Shown piece after piece: positions 9,001 to 19,279 of a stretch of DNA of 29,657 bases (positions within the stretch are counted from its first letter, which is position 1; each line of letters starts with the position of its first letter). Under the pieces are notes generated by a model, which did not search any database, was not told the DNA's origin, and was given only the letters and a program-made list of their open reading frames with translations. The position numbers and the translations under genes were made by a program. Source of the stretch: Pelargonium nanum (taxonomy: Eukaryota > Streptophyta > Magnoliopsida > Geraniales > Geraniaceae); the NCBI GenBank assembly GCA_036897485.1, contig JAYMTF010000820.1:1-29657 (forward strand), read 5' to 3'.

Positions 9001-10783
9001 ATTATTAAAGACAAACATGCTATCATTCTTGTTCATTTTTGTATTTTAGATATTCTCATTACATCTAAACCATTTCATATTACAACTAAACTTCAACAGC
9101 TAACTTATTAGTGCTATCGTTATCCAAATAAGCTTACAGTTCCAGAGCAGAAAGCTGCAATAGACCTAATAGACTTGCAATACTTTAGAAGAAAAAAATC
9201 ATCAGCTTTAAAGTTTAGAGGTCATAAACCTGGTATTCTAGTTATGTGAGGGTATGGTTAGTTGCTCGTGCCTTGCGGTTGCTACCATTGTAAGCCTTTG
9301 ACTGAACAAAAATGGTGAATGTATGATTACAAGCCATGCTTGTGAAGTAAGAGTAACAGAAAATTCAATTTAACATGGATGGTCAAGTTAGATAAAGATT
9401 TCTCCATTCCCCCATTTCTTCGCATCTTAGTACCGCGCAATCCTTAACTTTTTTCAAGAGGACACGGCTTCTTCCCCCTTACTTTGTTAATAGTGTGCTC
9501 TTATGCGTAGTCATTTATGTTGTGTCCTTCAATTTATTTGATTATGACAATTTCATTTTATGCAGGTCAGCTTGCAATTAAATATATCAGCGGATCTACA
9601 GTCCTTGTTTACATGGAACACTAAGCAGGTTTGCTTTTATTTTAGCTGTGGTTCTCTTGGTTGTTTTTTGAGTCCTTTGACGACTTGGAAAACTCTGAAT
9701 TGCTTTCACAATTCGCTAGGGGTGTTTATATCGTACGGCTATGGTATATAAGGGTGAAAATAATTGTCAAATTTTATCTTTTCCCCTCTCAGGTTTTCGT
9801 GTTTTTAGCAGCTGAGTATGAAACCCCAACAAATTCCTTGAACCAGGTAAGCTTTCATTCATTGTTTATATTTGGCGATCCGTTGAAAACTAGAAATTTA
9901 CTACTCTCTCCGTCCCAAAATGAGTATCCTTATTTTCTTTTTGAGAAAATTAAAGAAAAGTTAGCGCTGACATTTACTCTTATATCCTCGTAGACATGTG
10001 TTATAACAAACTCGAAGTATGCTATCTAACTTATTATAGGTATACTATTGGTATTTCATGCATAACAGACTTTCCAAAATAGAAAAAGGACTCTCTGGGA
10101 CAATATTGTAAGAGAAACAAGACACTCTTTTTCGGACAGAGGGAGTACTTTGCTTTCCTTGTCTTTCATATGTCTCCTCTCATGTGTCAACGAACACACT
10201 CTTTAGTGTGACAAGGTAGCGTTTGGATTGAATTTTCTTGAACGGGAATGGAAATGAGATTCTCATGACTAAAAGTCTCCATACAAACGTGATGAATTGT
10301 AATCTCGTTTCCTTTCCGATTCTTGATTCCCATTCCTTAACAAAAAGTCTAATCCAAACACACTAACTTATTGTTTTCAAATATATCTTTGATTTTTGCT
10401 GCTGAAATGGTTGCTTATTATTCCCGTTTCTCTTTCTTTCAAATGGAAATTGGCAGGTGTCTCTTTGGGATGGTATAATTCCTGCCAAAGAACATGCAAA
10501 GTTCTGGATCCACACCACGAACAAGTACCGTTTCATTGATCAGGTAAGAATGAATCATGCTATTCGTGGAAGCGTTTTGACCGCTAAGCCAACTAGTGAG
10601 TTCGGTTTCTTGTTTGTAACATGAGAATTAAGCAGTGGTCGTGGTTTGCTTGTGTAGGGAAACAATCTCCGCGGAAAAGACTTCAACTTGACCTTGCATT
10701 GGCACGTCATGCCCAAGACCGGCAAGATGTTTGCGGACAAAATAGTCATGCCCGGATTCAGATTACCGGAGGAATATAGATGA
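6086..10783 (+). CDS. SPCS3: Signal peptidase complex subunit 3 (SPC22/23 family)
   Basis: Six exons join in frame: 6086-6211, 6310-6357, 9566-9628, 9793-9846, 10457-10543 and 10658-10783. All have GT-AG borders and phase 0. The product is 167 residues, matching plant SPC3 proteins. It starts [17 protein letters not shown] with one membrane anchor (about residues 11-28), followed by a lumenal domain with the conserved stretches [51 protein letters not shown] and [16 protein letters not shown]3 is the essential non-catalytic subunit of the ER signal peptidase, which cleaves signal peptides during protein import. Start choice: the ATG at 6086 is the first in frame to give the conserved N terminus; an in-frame ATG at 5825 would add an unrelated 87-residue extension and was rejected. 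Intron 2 is unusually long (3.2 kb). Confidence 0.93.
6381..7235 (+). repeat. Five-copy minisatellite (about 160-180 bp units) in SPC3 intron 2
   Basis: The phrase GTAAGCTGTRATGGGTTTTG recurs at 6431, 6611, 6791, 6953 and 7122, giving spacings of 180, 180, 162 and 169. Each unit also carries 'tttttgggc-tgatcttgggttttgag' at its start and 'gcatgtgatcagtgttt-agaa' near its end. Copies 1 and 2 are nearly identical; copies 4 and 5 have short deletions. The array starts 23 bases after exon 2. Confidence 0.95.
7236..9565. other. Remainder of SPC3 intron 2
   Basis: AT-rich intronic sequence with no convincing open frame. The only recognisable item is the decayed plastid tRNA-like segment at 8176-8243. 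The short frames at 7404-7595 and 8305-8502 have no recognisable product. Confidence 0.6.
8176..8243 (+). pseudogene. Decayed copy of plastid tRNA-Val(GAC)
   Basis: The start AGGGATATAACTCA is identical to the 5' arm and D-arm of plastid trnV-GAC. It is followed by GGTAGAGTGTCAC, a degenerate anticodon arm (TTGATGCGGTGG in place of TTGACGTGGTGG), GTCATCA, GAGCCT and an acceptor-like AATCCCT. Overall this is 68 bases against 72 in the plastid gene as I know it. The anticodon and T-loop are mutated and gapped, so it cannot be a working tRNA. It is most simply a nuclear plastid DNA insertion (NUPT) inside the SPC3 intron. Confidence 0.6.
9904..10145. mobile_element. Stowaway-like (Tc1/mariner) MITE in SPC3 intron 4
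   Basis: The 242-bp element has terminal inverted repeats: left CTCTCTCCGTCCCAAAATGA, right (reverse complement) CTCCCTCTGTCCGAAAAAGA. It is flanked on both sides by the dinucleotide TA (9902-9903 and 10146-10147). The CTCCCTCCGTCCC terminus and TA target site are the hallmark of Stowaway MITEs. It has no coding capacity. Confidence 0.88.
10214..10366. mobile_element. Possible second MITE in SPC3 intron 4
   Basis: The left end 'gtagcgtttggatt' and right end 'aatccaaacacacta' form an inverted repeat around GTTTGGATT. Imperfect pairing continues inward (GAACGGGAATGG against AGGAATGGGAAT). The size (about 150 bp) and 'GTTTGGAT' termini fit small hAT-type MITEs, but no target-site duplication is evident. 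Confidence 0.45.
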
Positions 10784-11870
10784 GGATGATTTCTTGGAGG
10801 AGTTTCTTTAACTGTACCTTTAGCCTATATGGAGATTTGAAAGGTTAATCTAAATTAGAAGATTTTGTGTTTCAGTATATACCAAAATACATATTGGGTT
10901 TTAGACTTGTCTACTTGTTCTTGGTATCAATTTCAAATCAACAAAGATAGATTACAAGCATTGTCTACTCAAAGCTGCATGATATCAAGGTGTTTTTATT
11001 TGTTTCAAGATTTTGAAAAATGGTGTGGGATGATCCTGGATCAATCTGGACAAAAAACAAAATAGTTTTTTCTTTTTGTTTGTAAAGTCATGTATGTGTT
11101 TTTCCATGTGAGTAAACAAATGGCACTTGTTAATAGCTAAGTTTGGTGCCTATCGAATTAAAAGTAGTGAGGGTAAAATGATGATATACCGAAGAATCTC
11201 ATGCTAACAAATCGATTGGGTACAAACAGATTGTCAGATTTGACACTGCATTAGTTGCACCGTCTCACATTAGAGCTGACAATTTGGATCTAAACTCGTG
11301 GTCACCCAAAATCGGACTTGTATTCTTGTGGGTTCAGGTCACATAAAATAGACTCAATTGATTTTCGGGTTGGGACGGTTTGTCATGAAGAGATTGTGGA
11401 ACAGGTCGGGCAACCTGTATGGTCCCACGCCTCTTACAGGTGGAGTTAGGTCATTTCGCCCGAAACCCAAATTGCAAGCTCTATCTCACATGTGCCGATC
11501 TGTCTTTTGACAAGAAAATCTTAGTACATGTAACTTTACTCACTCATAAATGTTTACACATCTACTAATTGGTGTTACTTAAAAGTTTATTATTCTTTTT
11601 CGCCGATTTTCGCACTATTAAATATTTAAATTTTCATGAACAAGTTATTTTCAACATTTTTTCCGATTCGATGATGTGACACATCGTTTCGATGCAAGCA
11701 ATGTTATCAAACAAGCACTTACAAGGCGGTGACGCTTGGCGGCCCCTAATAAGAAGCGACAACAGTGAAATACAATTACACCATTTTACATTTTCGATTT
11801 GTCGCATCCAAAACAATGTCGTGTGAGTTAAAAGACAAACCAAAGTTCCCAAACAAAATAGGCGCCAGGC
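10784..11870. other. SPC3 3' UTR and intergenic spacer
   Basis: The first few hundred bases are probably SPC3 3' UTR. The stretch 11271-11480 has several degenerate 'gggtt/aaccc' phrases of the kind found in old repeats, but no element boundaries could be drawn. No gene is seen. Confidence 0.45.
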
Positions 11871-11929
11871 GAGGATGACCCTACTCTTGTATCCAAACAC
11901 GACGTCAAAGCATTCACAAGTCACAACAG

Positions 11930-13188
11930 TACAGAGTGGGAGAGAGAGATTGGTTCCATTTTCTGTCCAAACATTACTATTCTCACTGCAGACGACGACG
12001 GCGACGACGACTCTCTTCTCCGATTCCGGCAACCAAATCAGTCACCGGTACCGGAACCCTAATCCATTTCTCTCCATACTTGTTTGCATTTGCGTTTTCT
12101 ATTCACTTTTCATTGTCTTGTTCCCGATCACTTCAGCTCAGTTCGGAGCTCAGTTTTTTTCCTCTGCCACCACCAAACCACCTAAAATCATAAAATTCAA
12201 TTAATTTTCCTTGTATGAGCTTAATTCACTGTTGTTTTTGTTCGATTTAGATGGATTTTTTTTGCTTGGCTTGATCACTGCTTTGGTTTTTAATTGTGGT
12301 ATTGCATTTTTGAATTTGTTTGCAATTAGGTGTAGATTGATCTGTATGCTTTACTTTAGATGGTCTCTGATAATGAGTAGGATTGTTACTTGCTGTCAGT
12401 ACTCATCACTAGTTCACTACTACAAGTCTATTACTATTGATCCTCAATTTCCACCTAGTTTGTACCATAAACCTTCTTCTATGTTGTCCAGCGATAGAAA
12501 CTATGGATAAAAATGCTTGAATTCTTACCAATTCGTTCCATTGTAATTCATTTCCAGCATGAGAGTAAGAACTCTAGAGAGTGAATAAGGCATACCAAAC
12601 TACTAAGTAAAATTGTGTGACTATGAAGTGAACAAACTTTGAACCCATGGGGGCATTTATAGGGGAGTTACTTAATTCTAATTGGTTGAGGTGATGTGGC
12701 TTATTGATTGAATGATTGTGATTAGTGGAGGAGGATTTAGGGTTCCAATGTGTTGTGGACACGGGTGTGGAGGTGGACGGCCGTGGGCCCCCTACATTGG
12801 GTGTGGGTGGCCTAAAATCATGTATCATCAACTGTCATCTCATGTTAAGGTTCATATGTTGCCCCAATTGCGTCCACCTCTGTTTTCACACTATAGTTTT
12901 GACTGTGAACAATATCAGTATTCCATATATTTGTATCCCAGCTCCTTACATTTCTTTTTTCTACATAATTTACAAATCTATGTTGTCAAATCTTATTTTG
13001 ATGGCATGCACTTGCACTTATAATCCTATCAAACAAAATTTGAACGGGAAAGAGTCGGTGTAGATTGTTGCTGTATGAGTAATTTATTAGGTATTGACTA
13101 TTGATGTATTCTTGCCTGTATCACTAAGTTTTACTAGTCATCATGTATTGATGGTATAGTATGTTATGGTTACGGTGATATTGACAAT
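11930..13188 (+). other. Probable leader region of the Myb/SANT-like gene
   Basis: A CT-rich, GACGACGACGG-containing stretch (about 11930-12055) looks like a plant 5' leader, with a possible donor at CACCG|GTACCGG. Protein coding does not begin until 13189, so the leader probably holds an intron of about 1 kb. The short frames here (11875-12204, 12211-12510 and others) have no recognisable product. The noncoding exon boundaries are not proven. Confidence 0.4.
12575..12830 (-). mobile_element. Possible solo-LTR or promoter-like insert, minus strand
   Basis: Read on the minus strand, this block has a GC-rich upstream part, then CCCTATAAATGCCCCCATGG (a good TATA box), then a transcript-leader-like stretch. 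A TATA box in the antisense direction within the leader of a plus-strand gene suggests an inserted LTR or another promoter-bearing repeat. No second LTR, TG...CA ends or target duplication were found. Confidence 0.25.
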
Positions 13189-13961
13189 ATGATAGGGGAA
13201 GGAATGGGCAGCCAAATCCCTTCAAGCAGTGAACGTACAAGGACAAACTGGACAGCAGCTATGGAACGCTATTTTATCGATCTTATGTTAGATCAGATGC
13301 ATAGGGGTAATAGGTTGGGACATACATTCAACAAACAAGCTTGGGTAGATATGCAGGTTGTGTTTAATTCAAAGTTTGGATGTCAATATGACAAGGACAT
13401 CTTAAAGAGTCGTTACACAAATTTATGGAAGCAATTCAATGACATAAAGAATCTTCTCGACCATAATGGGTTTTCTTGGGATGATACTCAACAAATGGTG
13501 GTAGCGGATGATCATGTGTGGGATGGCTACATCAAGGTTGGCTACTTTATTTGTTTATTCATATTTTGACTTTATATCTCCGCCCTTATTGCCAAAGTGT
13601 AATTGACATAAATATATGTCCAGGCTCATCCAGATGCACTATTCTACAAGGATAAGGTTTTAATGAACTTCAACGATTTATGTTTGATTTATGCATATAC
13701 TGCCGCGGATGGGAGATACAGTCTTTCAAGTCATGATATAGACTTCGAGGATGATATTCAAGGAATGAATATGGGTGTGTTTCTATTTCTTGTTAGTTCT
13801 TACTGACTTAGACTTAGATTGGATCTGTCGTTGAGATGTAATGTTGTTTATTTGTATTTGGCCAGAACTCAATCCTCATAACATAAAATATTAATTTTTC
13901 CCTGCATTCTTCAATAGGTGGTTTCACTTTAGTGAACTAGCGAAGCTTAGTTTAAATTTTC

Positions 13962-13993
<32 letters not shown>

Positions 13994-16900
13994 ACATAAA
14001 TATATTCCAGTAAGTTATTGTACTGTTGCAACTAAGTATGTGACAAATGCATTGAGGATGAAATAACCTTATGCATGTTTGTGCTGGTTAATGATGTGCT
14101 CATATCTTAATAAGCATTATACGCTCTTACTGAACATGTATATTTTTTTTTTCAGTTTTAGGTGTTGGAAATGGGAACCTTACCATGCCAAGTCAAGAGC
14201 GTACAAAAACTGATTGGACACCAACCATGGATCATTATTTCATTGAGGTCATGCTGGACGAACTAAGAAAAGGAAATAAGATTGATAATACATTCAGCAA
14301 AGAAGCGTGGCAGGATATGCTTACTAAGTTCAATAAAAAAGTTTGTTCCCAGCATGGAAAAAGTTTTTTAAAAAACCGGCATAAGAAATTGTTCAAGTAC
14401 TACACTGATATAACGAGTTTACTTGAGCAAAAGGGATTTTCTTGGGATGGAGAACAACAGAAGATAGTGGCCAGTAATGATGATTGGGACAATTATCTCA
14501 AGGTATGCTGTCAAATGGGGTAGATATTATATTTCAGTTTATGATATGATATACTCACTATTGCTGATGTAGGCACACCCAGATGCACGATCATATAGAA
14601 ACAAGGCTTTGCTGAACTATAATGATTTATGCTTGATATATGGAAATGCAGCAACTAATGGGCATTGTATTCGTCTCCTCCATCACAAAAACTTCCAAGA
14701 TGACCCCTTTCAGATAACTGTTGGTAAGTCTTCATGTCAGCAGTTAGGAAATTATTCCCTGTAATTGTTATAGAATAGGTGAATACTTACACAATTAGTT
14801 TGTTCTATAATATTTTATCCTCCAATGGAATATGAAATTGCAGCTTCCCTGTTGCACATTACACACCTTTAGAGTTTTAAAACCTTAATGTTTATCAAAA
14901 GATGTGTACTCATTTTAATAGGCTCTATAATTCATACAGTTGGAGAAAAGAAGGATCCAACATCTGCTGGTCCTGACCGTCTGAGAACAAGTTGGACGAC
15001 ACCAATGGACCATTATCTTGTTGAGTTGTTGGTTGACCAGGTGCTTAAAGGGAATAAAATTGGCCTTTCAATTACAAACCAGGCTTGGGTTGATATAGTC
15101 TCATTTTTTAATGCAAAATTTGGATCTTATTATGACAAATATGTACTGAACAACCGCTACAAATATATGAGGAGGCAATATAATGACATAAAAAATCTTC
15201 TTGAACTAAATGGGTTTTATTGGGATGATACACATCAAATGGTAACAGCTGAAGATTATGTATGGGATTGTTATCTCAAGGTGAATTACTATAAACTCAT
15301 TCCTTGCTTACAAAATCTGTTGCACTACTTTATAGCTTACATGCAAATGTATGCAGGTACATCCTGATGCTCAATCATATAGAAACACATCCACGCCAAG
15401 CTATCACAAGCTATGTATTGTATATGGTGAAGAGAGTTCAAATGGAATAGACAGCCCTTTAGCATGCAGTGTGGATTTGGACAGTGAAGGCCTAGATTCA
15501 ATAATTGGTAGGTTTCTGGGTAAGGTTTGGGGTTCCAAAGAGTTTTATTAAGTCGTCATAACCATGGCAGATGAAAAAAAAATGAATTGAGATGCTTTTT
15601 AGAGAAAAGCTTAGTTATTTTGGGGTTGTATGCTTCATTATGTTAAATTAACTAATAAACTATTTGAATTGAAGCTGTAAATAGTTTTCCTTACTGTGCG
15701 TCTTATGAAATAATGTCTATTTTTTCTGAAATTTATTGATCATAACATATATTGAGTGCATTATTATTATATATACTTTTTTTTTTCCTGTAATTTGGTA
15801 ATTTTGACTTCATGTTGAGAACTGTTAATTGTTCCAGTATAATGTGTTGACTTACTCTAATTTATTGCAAGGGTGATTGTTTCAAGTTGTTAGTTAACAT
15901 TTGACTAATCTTGCTTTTCTAATCCTATTAGAATTTTAGCAATTTTCCATACATGAAATTAAAATTGTTATGTCCTTAATTGCTTCGATTACATAATACA
16001 TGTTGCATTTATAAGTCCCATCTGCTTTATATCTTAAGTTTTCACTTCGCTTATCATGATTTTGGACCAATCTGGATATTGCTGATTGATCTCTTATGGC
16101 ATTGTGAAACTGATGTATTGTAGAAGTTAAACCCTCAATTTTTATAATGCTTAAGATGAATATGAACCAAGTTTGATGCTGCCAAATCATGTTACTCTCT
16201 CCTGTGTGTGCACTGATAATGATGTTTGTTTGGAATCACCAATAGAAATTCACTTCCTTTGATTTATAGATGGGGAGGACATTCAGCATCATGCAAATAG
16301 TGATACAGATTGGACACCCTCAATGGACCGTTATCTTATTGACCTCCTGCTAGAGTATGTGCGGAAGGGGAACAAAATTGATCATAGCTCAGATGATCAA
16401 ATGTGGATAGATATCATGGTATCTTTTAAGGAAAGATTTGGACTGAAGCATGACAAAGATGTTTTGAGGAGTAAGCATAGAAGTTTGGGGATGCAATACT
16501 ATGATATGAAGAATCTGATTGACCAAAGGGGGTTCTCATGGGATGAAATGCAGCAAATGGTCACAGCATTTGATGATGTTTGGGATGCTTATATTGAGGT
16601 GCGTGGCTTATTTGTATTATTTATGCATGTGAGTTCTTATTACAAGTGTCGTAACATGTGTTATCTGCAGGAATACCCATGTCTGGAATCATACAGAACC
16701 AAAACCAAGCCAAATTATAATGATTTGTGCTTGATTTATGGAAATTCAGCATCTAATGGAAGTCGAGATCAAGATTTCAGCTTTAGTGGTGATGGTGAGT
16801 TTTTAGATGTGTCATATATATATATATATTATTTCTCTTTTTTATTTATTTTATAAATTACTGTAGTCAGCCAGAGTTGTTCTTATATTGCCAGTTCTAC

Positions 16901-17500
16901 AAAATACAATTAACATGTTATCATGTGTGTCAATAAAGGAGCCAGTCTTAACAATAGCCATCACAGGACAGATTGGACACCTCCCATGGACCGATATTTC
17001 ATTGATCTAATGCTACATCAAGTTCGAGTGGGAAGTATGGTTAATCATAAGTTCAACAAACTAGCTTGGGTTGACATGGTCATGCAGTTCAATGCAAAAT
17101 TTCATTCTGAATATGAAAGAGATGTTCTGAAAAGTCGCTTTAGAAGTTTGAAGAAGCTCTTTGGTGATATGAGAATCCTACTTGGCCAGGCTGGGTTTGC
17201 TTGGGATGAAATGCAACAGATGGTATCGGCAGCTGCTGACATATGGGATGCTTATGTAAAGGTACTTTTTCAAATGGAAATTTATAAAGCATAAACTTCA
17301 ATTTCAAGTCCGAATTGGCTTATGTATAAATGGTGCAGGAATACCCTGATGCACAATGGTTCCGCAACAGAACTCTCCCAAATTTTAATGATTTGTTCCT
17401 GATATATGGAAATGCAAACACTAACGGAATGAGCAGCCATTCAAGTCAATATATGGATGCTGTTGACAATGTCCTAGAAATAACTGTTGGTATGTCTCTA

Positions 17501-17551
<51 letters not shown>

Positions 17552-19279
17552 GGTATCTATAGAGTAGACAAAACTGTTAACCAATATCATGACTCAGCAA
17601 GATATTCATGACCATGAGATTGGTATGGACTGAGGCTGTGTTATATTTTTCCAATGTGAGACTTTAGACACCACTTCAACACTCACATATCGAGCACAAT
17701 TTGGGGCTTTTAAATCGGCATTCCCCCCTCTCGTGTAGGTATTTTTCTTCTACACATGGACCGCCCTCTCGTGTAGGTATTTTTCTTTTTTTCTTCTACA
17801 CATGAACCGCCCTCTCGTGTAGGTATTTTTCTTCCACACATGGACCGCTGCAGGCATATAAATATGCAAGCGGGCCAAAGACCACAGGAGGAGGCAAAAT
17901 AAACTGGCCAAGGCCAAGATCAAAACCTGCTCTGGTACCATGTTGGTTTTTAATATTGGGCTACACATATGACTTGTGCTTCCTATACTAAAAGGTCAAC
18001 TTTATTAGCACTGTTTCACTTGCACCTTTATATATAGCTTATTCGTTTTACACTTTTCCAATGTGGGACTTTAGTTACAACTTCAACAGTTACAGTAGAA
18101 TTTTCATAGAAATGAAATGACTCCATTCTGTTTCAAAGAAAGACTCGTTTCAAATGATGCTGTTAGATTTAGGTTGGAATCAAATTGTGTACTGCCTTGC
18201 TTTAATACCTTCCCCCCCTCAATTTGTAGGTGAAGAGGATGACCAAATCCTTGCTATGGATGATCCTCCAAGAATACATTGGACAAAGACAATGGAACGT
18301 TATTTTATTGACCTTATGCTGGAGGCAGTGCAGAGTGGAAATAGTTTCGGTCACACATTCAATGAGCAAGCTTGGGACTGGATGATCACAATGTTCAATG
18401 AAAATTTTGGAGTTCTATGTGACAAATTTGTTCTGGAAAGTCGGTTTCTAAGCTTAATGGAGGATTATTACAACATCACAAATCTTCTCAATCAAGAGGG
18501 CTTTGTGTGGGACGATACCAAGCAATCAATAACTGCTCAAACTGATATTTGGGAAGCTTATATTAAGGTATAAATGCCTCTTTCACAGCACTCGAAGGGT
18601 ATAGATTAGGTTACTTGTTGCATCAAAACCGATTATTTTTCCTGTTTACTTCGAATATTACACACATGCACATAATGAAAGATGATGATAAAGCATCCTT
18701 ACACAGCATGCGAAAATGGTAGATTAAGATACTGAGTGGATTTATGTGATAAATATGTTTTTGCAGGATCATCCGGATGCAATCAGATACAAAGGCAGAA
18801 ACATGGATACTTACTTCGACTTATGCAGAATTTATGGCAATGCATCTCCCAATGGAAGATTAACGAGTAGCAGTGGCATAAAAGCAGAGATCCTCGATAA
18901 CTTCGATGAAATTGGGATCGATAATGTTAACGGAGGTCATGGCATAAGAGAGAATGATGCCTTTTATCAGAGAAAGAAGCGGAGAAAATCAAACTCAGTA
19001 TACTCAAGAAACGATCAGAGCAGCAATGGGGGAGTGGCAGGAGCATCAAACTCGAACGGGAAGCAATGTTTAGATTCAGCAATGGTTGGTTATGACAAGA
19101 AGATGGATTTTAGCTCGGTAGAGTGCATCGTTGATGCACTTCAAACTGTACCAAACATGGACGACGAGCTCTTCTTGGAAGCTTGCGAGCTTTTGGAAGA
19201 CGAGAGGAAGGCGAAGATGTTTGTGGCAATGGACATCACTGCGCGGAGTAAATGGTTGCTTAAAAAGCTCCACCGGTAA
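13189..19279 (+). CDS. Protein with six Myb/SANT-like domains (At2g24960 / LIMYB-type)
   Basis: Twelve exons join in frame: 13189-13536, 13624-13774, 14156-14502, 14573-14723, 14940-15280, 15357-15507, 16270-16598, 16671-16794, 16939-17261, 17339-17489, 18230-18567 and 18767-19279, giving about 1088 residues. Each odd exon encodes a Myb_DNA-bind_3-type domain of the form W-T-x-x-M-(D/E)-R-Y-(F/L)-I-D-L-(M/L)-L ending in W-D-x-Y-(I/L/V)-K. The domains lie near residues 21-116, 187-282, 350-446, 513-606, 663-755 and 820-918. Each even exon encodes a linker with HPDA/YPDA-(S)YRNK...[10 protein letters not shown]. The last exon adds a basic nuclear-localisation-like RKKRRK (about 987-992) and a C-terminal acidic/helical segment ([20 protein letters not shown], then a basic end). 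The role is probably a nuclear DNA- or protein-binding regulator; LIMYB relatives act downstream of the NIK1 kinase. Acceptors of exons 3 and 5 have in-frame alternatives (14162 and 14922). Met6 is an alternative start. Confidence 0.88.
13961..13996 (+). repeat. (CA)n microsatellite in intron 2 of the Myb/SANT-like gene
   Basis: Thirteen uninterrupted CA units are followed by an interrupted CA run. It is intronic. Confidence 0.95.
15508..16269 (+). other. Long intron between repeat modules 3 and 4 of the Myb/SANT-like gene
   Basis: This 762-base AT-rich intron separates the third linker exon from the fourth Myb exon. No relic Myb exon or transposon terminus was recognised in it. A short minus-strand frame at 15936-16190 has no recognisable product. 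Confidence 0.6.
17506..17549 (+). repeat. (CT)22 microsatellite in intron 10 of the Myb/SANT-like gene
   Basis: A perfect 44-base CT run begins 16 bases after the donor site of exon 10. It is probably length-polymorphic. Confidence 0.97.
17575..18088 (-). mobile_element. TRIM-like miniature LTR retrotransposon in intron 10
   Basis: Read on the minus strand, a 148-bp LTR (18088 down to 17941) begins TGTTGAAGTTG and ends ACCAACA. It is followed at once by TGGTACCAGAGC (17940-17929), which is one base from the initiator tRNA-Met primer-binding site TGGTATCAGAGC. A noncoding interior of about 250 bases with three short tandem repeats follows, then a purine-rich tract (GAGAGGGGGGAA, about 17721-17732) as polypurine tract. 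A second, degraded LTR end (17681 to about 17575) shares TGTTGAAGT-G-CTAAAGTC-CACATTGGAAAA with the first. The total is about 0.5 kb, with no gag or pol. No clear 5-bp target duplication was found, so the 17575 border is approximate. Confidence 0.72.
17726..17847 (+). repeat. Three-copy 38/46/38-bp tandem repeat inside the TRIM element
   Basis: Units 17726-17763, 17764-17809 and 17810-17847 all start CCCTCTCGTGTAGGTATTTT and end ACACATGRACCG. The middle copy has an 8-base T-rich insertion. The array lies next to the element's polypurine tract. Confidence 0.93.

Noticed and set aside
11875..12204. Open frame rich in Thr/Ser before the Myb/SANT-like gene
   Set aside because: No recognisable domain. 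It overlaps a CT-rich leader-like stretch and a GAC repeat that create open frames by chance.
13961..13996. CRISPR-like or regulatory meaning for the CA run
   Set aside because: It is a simple dinucleotide microsatellite in an intron, with no spacers.
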